Source of the DNA: IDS-8 sp964607425
Lineage (GTDB): Bacteria > Pseudomonadota > Gammaproteobacteria > Steroidobacterales > Woeseiaceae
Length of the DNA: 15,147 bases
Reading direction: 5' to 3'
Assembly: GCA_964607425.1 (NCBI GenBank)
Contig: CAZSKQ010000082.1
Coordinates: forward strand, 1 to 15,147
Shown here: positions 1-5,388 of the stretch, piece after piece
Layout of the letters: each line of letters starts with the position of its first letter
Numbering within the stretch: position 1 is the first letter of the stretch
Program-made: the position numbers and the translations under genes
The notes under the pieces: generated by a model
What the model was told of the DNA's origin: nothing
The model's input: the letters and a program-made list of their open reading frames with translations, nothing else
Databases searched by the model: none

Positions 1-111
1 AAAATGGCCCGCGCCAGCACGTCCCCGGCACCCGGTTTCACCGCTGCCGCTGCTCCCTTCCGGGCCTGACGGGGTTCACGGCTGACCGTCGCGGGGAAAC
101 CGACGCGGACC
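1..111 (-). ncRNA. ffs: 4.5S signal recognition particle RNA (small bacterial type)
   Basis: This is the RNA scaffold of the signal recognition particle; it binds Ffh and targets nascent membrane proteins to FtsY. The minus strand carries the hallmark apical domain GGCCCGGAAGGGAGCAGC, with the GGAA tetraloop and the asymmetric A-rich internal loop that form the Ffh-binding helix 8 (about 49-70). The 5' end GGUCCGCG (111 to 104) pairs with CGCGGGCC (13 to 6), closing the long rod, and a short U run follows at 5-1, at the window edge. The length of about 105-111 nt fits the small gammaproteobacterial form. The 5' end agrees with the promoter just upstream. The exact 3' end after processing is not determined. 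Confidence 0.95.
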
Positions 112-118
112 GCCGCCA

Positions 119-147
119 ATTATCCCCGAGTCGGGAGCCACCGGCAA
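119..147 (-). promoter_or_regulatory. sigma70 promoter of the SRP RNA gene
   Basis: On the minus strand TTGCCG (147-142) and GATAAT (124-119) are separated by exactly 17 bases. Seven bases after the -10 the sequence reaches position 111, which is also the first base of the closing stem of the SRP RNA. The agreement between promoter geometry and RNA structure supports both calls. Confidence 0.8.
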
Positions 148-240
148 ATGAGGTGATTTGTGCAGCGGCGGGTTGCTATCCTTGAGTGATAAGCGGATTT
201 TTCAACAGGCCGGCAGCGCCGGCAGCCGCAGGATTCAGGC

Positions 241-245
241 AGGAG
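241..245 (+). promoter_or_regulatory. Shine-Dalgarno site deciding the ALDH12 start
   Basis: AGGAG lies six bases before the ATG at 252. The frame is also open from a GTG at 186, but that codon has no such site, and the family's recognisable N-terminus (RTFATL) starts just after the 252 ATG. Confidence 0.75.
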
Positions 246-251
246 CAGGCA

Positions 252-1832
252 ATGGTGGAGCCACGGACGTTCGCAACGCTCGATCCCTTCGACGGCATGA
301 GCGCCGCCAACCCCGGCAGGCTGCAAAACCTGGTTGCCGGCGAATGGGTCGCGGAAAGCGAGGTGCGCGAGGACATCGTCGACCCGATGAACGGCGAGGC
401 GTTCCTGGCGGTGCCGGACACGCGGGACCACGCGCCGTTCCTCGACAGCCTGCGGCGCTGCCCCGTCACCGGGCTGCACAATCCGCTGAAGAACCCCGAG
501 CGCTACCGGATGCTCGGCAACGTCTGCGCGCGCGCCGCCGCCCTGCTGGCGGAGCAGGATATCCAGGATTACTTCACGCAACTGATCCAGCGCGTGATGC
601 CGAAAAGTTGGCAGCAATGCCAGGGTGAGGTGCTGGTCACGCGCATCTTTCTCGAGAACTTTGCCGGCGACGGCGTGCGCTTTCTTGCCCGCGGCTTCTC
701 CAATCCGGGCGATCACATCGGGCAGGAATCCCGCGGCTACCGCTGGCCCTTCGGGCCGGTGGCGGTCATCGCACCGTTCAACTTCCCGCTGGAGATCCCG
801 GCACTGCAGACGATGGGCGCGCTGTTCATGGGCAACAAGCCGTTGGTCAAGGTCGATTCCAAGGTGAGCGCGGTATTCGAGCAGTTCGTGCGCCTGCTGC
901 TGCATGCGGGGCTGCCGGCGGACAACCTGGACCTCATCCATTGCAGCGGCCGCGAGATGGGACGCCTGCTCGAGGCCGCCAGGGACGACCTGCGGCTGGT
1001 GCAGTTCACGGGCTCCTCCGAAGTCGCCGAGAAGATCGCGGTGCAGTTCCGCGGCGCGGTAAGGCTCGAGGACGCAGGCTTCGACTGGAAGCTCATCGGG
1101 CCCGACTACACGCCCGAATGGCTCGACTACGTTGCCTGGCAGTGCGACGAGGACGCCTACAATGCGAGCGGCCAGAAGTGCTCCGCGCAAAGCATCCTGT
1201 TCGTGCACAAAAACTGGAGCGGCCCCCTGCTCCCGAAGCTTGGTGAGCTCGCATCACGCCGCCGCCTGGAAGACCTGACCATCGGCCCGGTACTGAGCTG
1301 GACCAACGAGCGGATGCTGGCGCACATCGAGGCGGTACGCTCCCTCCCCGGCGCGACGCTGCTGTTCGGCGGCAAGCCGCTCCAGGGTCACTCGATTCCG
1401 GAGCGTTACGGTGCGATGGAACCCACCGCCGTGCAGGTGCCGCTCGCGTCGGTCGAGCCGCACTTCGACCTGGTCACCACCGAGCTGTTCGGCCCTTTCC
1501 AGGTAATCGTGGAATACGAAGACGGCGACCTGCCCCGGGTGCTGTCGATCCTGCAGAAAATGACGCAGCACCTGACGGCCGCGGTAGTGAGCCGCGACGT
1601 GCATTTCCAGGAGCGGGTGCTCGGCGCGACCCTGAACGGCACGACCTACTGCGGCATGCGCGCGCGCACGACCGGCGCGCCGCAAAATCACTGGTTCGGC
1701 CCCTGCGGCGATCCCCGTGCCGCGGGCATCGGCACACCGGAAGCCATCCGCCTCACGTGGAGCGGCCACCGGGAAATCATCATGGACCAGGGCCCGCTGC
1801 CGGAAGGCTGGGCCGTGCCGGAGTCCGCCTGA
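252..1832 (+). CDS. ALDH12-type L-glutamate gamma-semialdehyde (P5C) dehydrogenase
   Basis: This aldehyde dehydrogenase should oxidise glutamate-5-semialdehyde (P5C) to glutamate with NAD+, the second step of proline catabolism. The 526-aa protein has the ALDH fold. The APFNFP segment (about 175-180) holds the oxyanion Asn177, FTGSS (252-256) is the nucleotide-binding turn, LEDAGFDWK (272-280) holds the general-base Glu273, and ASGQKCSAQS holds the catalytic Cys310. Segments such as CPxTGLHNP, YRWPFGPV, MGNKPLVKVDSKVS, TTGAPQNHWFGP and GIGTPEAIxL resemble, from memory, plant ALDH12 enzymes more than bacterial PruA. There is no PutA proline dehydrogenase domain. The stop overlaps the next ATG by one base (TGATG), which implies an operon with the aminotransferase. 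The ATG at 252 is chosen for its AGGAG site. The family call is firm; substrate identity is inferred from the family. Confidence 0.9.
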   Translation: MVEPRTFATLDPFDGMSAANPGRLQNLVAGEWVAESEVREDIVDPMNGEAFLAVPDTRDHAPFLDSLRRCPVTGLHNPLKNPERYRMLGNVCARAAALLAEQDIQDYFTQLIQRVMPKSWQQCQGEVLVTRIFLENFAGDGVRFLARGFSNPGDHIGQESRGYRWPFGPVAVIAPFNFPLEIPALQTMGALFMGNKPLVKVDSKVSAVFEQFVRLLLHAGLPADNLDLIHCSGREMGRLLEAARDDLRLVQFTGSSEVAEKIAVQFRGAVRLEDAGFDWKLIGPDYTPEWLDYVAWQCDEDAYNASGQKCSAQSILFVHKNWSGPLLPKLGELASRRRLEDLTIGPVLSWTNERMLAHIEAVRSLPGATLLFGGKPLQGHSIPERYGAMEPTAVQVPLASVEPHFDLVTTELFGPFQVIVEYEDGDLPRVLSILQKMTQHLTAAVVSRDVHFQERVLGATLNGTTYCGMRARTTGAPQNHWFGPCGDPRAAGIGTPEAIRLTWSGHREIIMDQGPLPEGWAVPESA

Positions 1833-3010
1833 TGGACGCCATAGCCAAAGGCCCTGCCGCCGAGAGCAAGCTGCCCGACGTCGGCACGACGATCTTCACG
1901 GTCATGAGCCAGCTCGCGCAGGAGTGCAATGCAATCAACCTGTCGCAGGGATTCCCGAGCTTCGATCCCGATCCGGAGCTTTTGCGGCTGATCGATCATT
2001 ACCTGCGAGCCGGCGCCAACCAGTACGCACCGAGTGCCGGGGTACCCGCCTTGCGGCAAGCGATCGCGGCCAAGGTGGAACGGTTATACGGCCGAAGGGT
2101 GAACGAGAGCACCGAAGTCACCGTCAGCAGCGGTGCGACCGAGGGTCTCTTCAGCGCGCTCCAGGCATTCGTGCGGCCAGGCGACGAGGTGATCGTGTTC
2201 GATCCGGCCTACGACTCCTACGAACCGGCCGTCACGCTTGCCGGCGGGCGCACGCGCCATATTCCCCTTGCCGCTTCCGGGTCGAATACCGAATTCCGGC
2301 CCGACTGGCAGCGGCTTGCGGACACGCTGAACCCTCGCACCCGCCTTGTCCTCCTCAATTTCCCGCAGAACCCCACCGGTGCGCTGCTGTCGGCGGCCGA
2401 TCTCGACACGCTCGCCGACATCGTGCGGGATACCTCCGTGTACCTGCTGTCGGACGAAGTTTACGAGCACATCATCTTCGACGGCGTGCTGCACCAGAGC
2501 CTGCTGCGGCACGATGAGCTGTGGGAGCGTTCGCTCGTGATCTCTTCGTTTGGCAAGACCTACCACGCCACGGGCTGGAAAGTCGGCTACTGCATCGCGC
2601 CGCCGGCACTGAGCGCGGAGTTTCGCAAGGTCCATCAGTTCACCTGCTTCTCGGTGGTCACGCCGATCCAGCACGCTCTGGCGGACTTCATGGAAAAGAC
2701 TCCGGAGCATTACACCGAGCTGCCGGCGTTCTACGAGGCCAAGCGCGACAGGTTCTGCGAGCTCGTGGCCGCTTCGCGTTTCCGCTTCCAGCCGGCGGGC
2801 GGTACCTTCTTCCAGCTTCTCGACTATTCGGACATCACGCAGGAACCAGACGTCGACTACGCGCGCCGCCTGACGCGGGAAATCGGCGTGGCATCGATTC
2901 CCATATCGGTGTTTTGCGCCGAGCCGCCTCCCGGGCACAAACTGCGTTTCTGCTTTGCCAAGGACGATGCCACGCTGGAGGAGGCCGCACGCCGGCTATG
3001 TCGACTCTGA
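1832..3010 (+). CDS. ybdL: YbdL-type methionine/glutamine aminotransferase (PLP, class I)
   Basis: This fold-type I PLP aminotransferase has 392 aa and is cytosolic. Its family transaminates methionine and other bulky amino acids with 2-oxo acids. Visible motifs are LSQGFPSFDP (37-46), YAPSAG near 65-70, the PLP-contacting NFPQNPTG (176-183, Asn180), SDEVYEHIIFD (207-217, Asp208 and Tyr211), the Schiff-base Lys242 in SSFGKTYHATGWK, and carboxylate-binding Arg372 in KLRFCFAK. All key residues are present and the length is normal. A GGAG at 1820-1823 precedes the ATG by eight bases. The ATG shares a base with the upstream stop, and the 3' end overlaps the omega-amidase gene by 13 bases. Pairing with a YafV-type amidase supports a role in methionine salvage using glutamine as amino donor. 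The exact amino-acid range cannot be read from sequence. Confidence 0.9.
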   Translation: MDAIAKGPAAESKLPDVGTTIFTVMSQLAQECNAINLSQGFPSFDPDPELLRLIDHYLRAGANQYAPSAGVPALRQAIAAKVERLYGRRVNESTEVTVSSGATEGLFSALQAFVRPGDEVIVFDPAYDSYEPAVTLAGGRTRHIPLAASGSNTEFRPDWQRLADTLNPRTRLVLLNFPQNPTGALLSAADLDTLADIVRDTSVYLLSDEVYEHIIFDGVLHQSLLRHDELWERSLVISSFGKTYHATGWKVGYCIAPPALSAEFRKVHQFTCFSVVTPIQHALADFMEKTPEHYTELPAFYEAKRDRFCELVAASRFRFQPAGGTFFQLLDYSDITQEPDVDYARRLTREIGVASIPISVFCAEPPPGHKLRFCFAKDDATLEEAARRLCRL

Positions 3011-3783
3011 ACGTCACCATCGTGCAGGCAAACCTGCACTGGCATGACCCGGAGAAAAACCGGCAGGCATTTGCGGACGTCCTGCAGCGGCTGGAGCCGC
3101 GGTCGGACCTGGTCGTGCTGCCGGAGATGTTTACTACCGGTTTCACAATGGACGCCAGGGCGCAGGCGGAGCGCATGGACGGGCCTTCGGTTGCGTGGAT
3201 GACGGAAACGGCGCGGCAAACCGGCGCCGTCATCTGCGGCAGCCTCGTCATTCGCGACGATGACCAGTATTTCAACCGTTGCATCCTGATGCGGCCAAAC
3301 GGCAACTTCGACTATTACGACAAGCGCCACCTGTTCCGGCTCGCGGGCGAGCACCAGCACTACTCGCCGGGAAGCAGCCTCGTCACGTTTCCCATAGGCG
3401 ACTGGCGCGTGCGGCCGCTGGTGTGCTACGACCTGCGCTTCCCGGCGTGGAGCCGCAACCACGGCGACTACGACTTGCTCGTGTACACGGCGAACTGGCC
3501 CGAGCCGCGCCATCACGCCTGGGCCACGCTGATCCAGGCGCGCGCGATCGAGAACCTGAGCTACGTCGCAGCGGTGAACCGGACCGGCACGGACGGCAAC
3601 GGCATTCGATACCGCGGCGGGAGCGCGATCATCGATGCTTTCGGTCATCACCTGACGCCGGTAACGGACGCGCCCGGGATGTGGTCTGCCGCACTGGATC
3701 TCGACGAGCTGCAAGCCGTCCGCGAGAAATTCCCCTTCCACGTCGACGCCGACCGCTTCGAACTGGAGACTCCCCCTTTGTAG
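2998..3783 (+). CDS. yafV: YafV-type omega-amidase (2-oxoglutaramate amidase, nitrilase superfamily)
   Basis: This cytosolic carbon-nitrogen hydrolase has 261 aa. Family members hydrolyse 2-oxoglutaramate (and 2-oxosuccinamate) to the 2-oxo acid and ammonia, pulling glutamine transamination forward. The nitrilase triad is complete: Glu43 in VVLPEMF, Lys109 in YYDKRHLF, and Cys143 in PLVCYDLRFP. The ANWPEPRHHAW and QARAIENLSYV segments are typical. The start ATG at 2998 lies inside the end of the aminotransferase gene, with a GGAGGAGG tract at 2977-2984 somewhat far upstream. The C-terminus ends FELETPPL, and its TAG stop (3781-3783) is the outer edge of a REP palindrome, so the last few residues may have been set by that insertion. 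Co-location with the aminotransferase gives the classic transaminase plus omega-amidase pair. Confidence 0.92.
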   Translation: MSTLNVTIVQANLHWHDPEKNRQAFADVLQRLEPRSDLVVLPEMFTTGFTMDARAQAERMDGPSVAWMTETARQTGAVICGSLVIRDDDQYFNRCILMRPNGNFDYYDKRHLFRLAGEHQHYSPGSSLVTFPIGDWRVRPLVCYDLRFPAWSRNHGDYDLLVYTANWPEPRHHAWATLIQARAIENLSYVAAVNRTGTDGNGIRYRGGSAIIDAFGHHLTPVTDAPGMWSAALDLDELQAVREKFPFHVDADRFELETPPL

Positions 3784-3848
3784 GAGCCCGCATTGCGGGC
3801 GATCACCACGTCGGGTTCGGTAGCATCGCCCGCAATGCGGGCTCCTAC
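3780..3848. repeat. Inverted pair of REP palindromes (REPIN/BIME-like)
   Basis: Two 24-base arms, 3780-3803 and 3825-3848, are perfect reverse complements of each other, separated by a 21-base spacer. Each arm starts GTAGGAGCCCGC, has an internal stem (GCCCGC, ATT loop, GCGGGC) and ends GAT. This matches the general form of gammaproteobacterial REP sequences mobilised by RAYT (TnpA-REP) transposases. The element fills the gap between two converging genes and supplies the TAG stop of each (3781-3783 plus strand; 3847-3845 minus strand). It could act as a bidirectional transcript end or as 3' protection. No RAYT gene is in the window. Confidence 0.85.
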
Positions 3849-4699
3849 AGGTCGAACAGGGAGTTGAATACCAGCCCGATGCCCTGCAGTTCGCCGTCAC
3901 TGCTGAAGCGGTAGGCAATTCCGACCCGGTCAAACGCAAGCCGCCACAGCTCGATCGGCGTATCTTCCTTGTTGATGCCAATGCCGAGCTGCCATTGATC
4001 GCGAATCTCGTCATCCTCGCGGCCGATGCGCACCAGGTCCATGTCGTCGGCAAACCAGGTGTATGCGGCGTGCCAGTTCACGTAGAGCTGCTCGCCCTGC
4101 AGCCGGTACGAGCCTGCCGGGTAGTCAAACTCGAACCCGGTCGTTACCGGCCAGAAGTTCGACGAGGGGCCGTCGTTCGGCGAGTAACCGACGACGGCTA
4201 CCGAGTACAGCCACGACCAGCCGAGCGCGCCGATTTCCGCCGCGTAGCGACTCCGCACGCCCGCCCACCACGTCCACGCGGACCCCGAACCGTTGAGCAC
4301 CGTGCCCCAGCCCAGGGCGGCGAATGGTCGCAGCGTCCACTTATCCGTAATCGGCACGGTGACGTTTACGGCCGGCGTGACGCTCAGGCTCGCGAAATTG
4401 GCAGGGTCGACGCTCCCGGCCAGGTCGTCCAGCGGGAAGTGCTCGAATCCGAGCGTCAACGGCACCCGCAGCTCGACGGCAAAGGACTGCCGGCCTTGCG
4501 AGACTTCCGCCTCGTGTATGAGCCTTTTAGGGGCATAGCGAATGGCAAAGGCATCGCGAGCATCGCCGATGCGGTACCAGCCGGTTCCGAACCAGGTCGA
4601 GTAAGCCCAGTGGATGGCCTGGGCCTCGGGCGCTTGGGCGAACGCCAGGAACGGCACTAGCGATGTTGCGGCAAGAACAAGCTTGAGGCGACAGTTCAT
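3845..4699 (-). CDS. Uncharacterised outer-membrane beta-barrel protein
   Basis: This 284-aa protein has a clear Sec signal peptide (MNCRLKLVLAATSLVPFLAFA, cleavage probably near residue 21-23). The rest is rich in alternating polar and aromatic/hydrophobic stretches with many Trp, Tyr and Gly, for example WTLRPFAALGWG, YRLQGEQLYVNWHAAYTW and DQWQLGIGINK, as in a small transmembrane beta-barrel. It ends GLVFNSLF-DL: an aromatic C-terminal beta-signal would normally end at the Phe, and here two residues follow before a TAG lying in the REP arm. I do not recognise the family. A TATAAC hexamer at 4712-4707 is only eight bases from the ATG, so a promoter there would give an almost leaderless mRNA; there is no good -35. 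The neighbouring gene at 4879 is divergent. Confidence 0.75.
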   Translation of the reverse strand: MNCRLKLVLAATSLVPFLAFAQAPEAQAIHWAYSTWFGTGWYRIGDARDAFAIRYAPKRLIHEAEVSQGRQSFAVELRVPLTLGFEHFPLDDLAGSVDPANFASLSVTPAVNVTVPITDKWTLRPFAALGWGTVLNGSGSAWTWWAGVRSRYAAEIGALGWSWLYSVAVVGYSPNDGPSSNFWPVTTGFEFDYPAGSYRLQGEQLYVNWHAAYTWFADDMDLVRIGREDDEIRDQWQLGIGINKEDTPIELWRLAFDRVGIAYRFSSDGELQGIGLVFNSLFDL

Positions 4700-4759
4700 T
4701 ACCCATGTTATAGCCGGTCGCCACCCGTGCCGTCTCCTGCGGCGGTGCCCGGCGGCCGG

Positions 4760-4768
4760 TGCTAGAAT
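4760..4768 (+). promoter_or_regulatory. Extended -10 promoter element upstream of the 159-aa gene
   Basis: TGCTAGAAT (TG at 4760-4761, TAGAAT at 4763-4768) is an extended -10 with no convincing -35, predicting a transcript start near 4775. That would leave a leader of about 100 bases before the ATG at 4879. An ATG at 4777, in the same frame as the gene, would be almost leaderless from this start. Confidence 0.5.
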
Positions 4769-4785
4769 GATTGCTCATGCCGGGT

Positions 4786-4816
4786 GCACCGCCCCTTTCC
4801 GGGGTGGCGCCGTTTT
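4786..4816 (+). promoter_or_regulatory. Strong 5'-leader hairpin followed by TTTT (possible attenuator)
   Basis: GCACCGCCCC (4786-4795) can pair with GGGGTGGCGC (4801-4810) around a TTTCC loop, nearly ten pairs with one mismatch and one G-U. CG and then TTTT (4813-4816) follow. It lies between the promoter and the ATG at 4879, so it may be a leader terminator or a 5' stabilising hairpin. The U run is short and offset, so intrinsic termination is uncertain. Confidence 0.35.
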
Positions 4817-4866
4817 GCGGTGTTCGTCCTGCACCGCCCGCCGACGCCTCTAAATTTCATTTTCCC

Positions 4867-4871
4867 GGGAG
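4867..4871 (+). promoter_or_regulatory. Shine-Dalgarno site deciding the start of the 159-aa gene
   Basis: GGGAG sits seven bases before the ATG at 4879. The frame is open further upstream (ATG at 4777), but that stretch encodes a proline-rich segment overlapping the leader hairpin and has no ribosome site. Confidence 0.6.
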
Positions 4872-4878
4872 ATTTTCC

Positions 4879-5358
4879 ATGGATACAGCGTGGATACAGG
4901 TGTTCGTGCTCACCCTGAGCGAATGCGTCGCACCCAGCGGCAAGACGGTGTGCCAGCCGCAGGAGACGCAATACCAGTTCTATAACCGACGTGACTGCGA
5001 GGCCGTGCTGCAGGAGCTCGTGGCGGCCAAGGAGCACGACGAAAACGTCATCGTGAACCCGGACCGCTCACGCTGCCTGCCGACGGCAAGGCAACGGCCG
5101 GTGTACGCGTCACTTGAGGAGGCCGAGCGGGAGCTCGCCGGTACGTCCGGCTGGGGCGTCATCCCGCCCGGCGAGGAGGCGGGAGATGCATCGCGGGAGC
5201 CGCCGAGCGCGACGAGCATGGCGTACATGGATCGGTTGCAGAGCCTTCCGGAGTGCAACGAGGGGCGGACTGTCACGCCGTGCAAAGTCGGGCAGATCAT
5301 CGTCGAGAGCCCGCCCGGGGGGGAGCAGGTGGAGATTTGGCGGCAGAAGGAAGAGTAG
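4879..5358 (+). CDS. Hypothetical protein with six cysteines
   Basis: This 159-aa protein is of a family I do not recognise. The N-terminus (MDTAWIQVFVLTLSECV) is moderately hydrophobic but short and lacks the basic start of a standard signal peptide. Six cysteines are spread at 16, 25, 40, 66, 126 and 135, a number compatible with disulfides if the protein is exported. The middle (85-115) is Gly/Pro/Glu-rich and probably flexible, and the C-terminus is charged (EIWRQKEE). It is preceded by its own extended -10 and a structured leader, and ends 30 bases before treY, so the two may share a transcript. It is diverged from the outer-membrane protein gene at 4699. No function can be assigned; the start is chosen from the GGGAG site. 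Confidence 0.7.
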   Translation: MDTAWIQVFVLTLSECVAPSGKTVCQPQETQYQFYNRRDCEAVLQELVAAKEHDENVIVNPDRSRCLPTARQRPVYASLEEAERELAGTSGWGVIPPGEEAGDASREPPSATSMAYMDRLQSLPECNEGRTVTPCKVGQIIVESPPGGEQVEIWRQKEE

Positions 5359-5388
5359 CGACGCCTGCTTGAACGGGGCACGCCGCTC

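Noticed and set aside
212..226. GCCGGC-AGC-GCCGGC hairpin just upstream of the ALDH12 start
   Set aside because: It is a short palindromic hexamer pair that is common in GC-rich DNA. It has no U tract and no conserved leader features.
120..1208. Long open frame on the minus strand opposite the ALDH12 gene
   Set aside because: It is a GC-rich antisense shadow: Arg/His/Leu/Ala-rich translation with no family motif and no ribosome site, and it overlaps the SRP RNA promoter.
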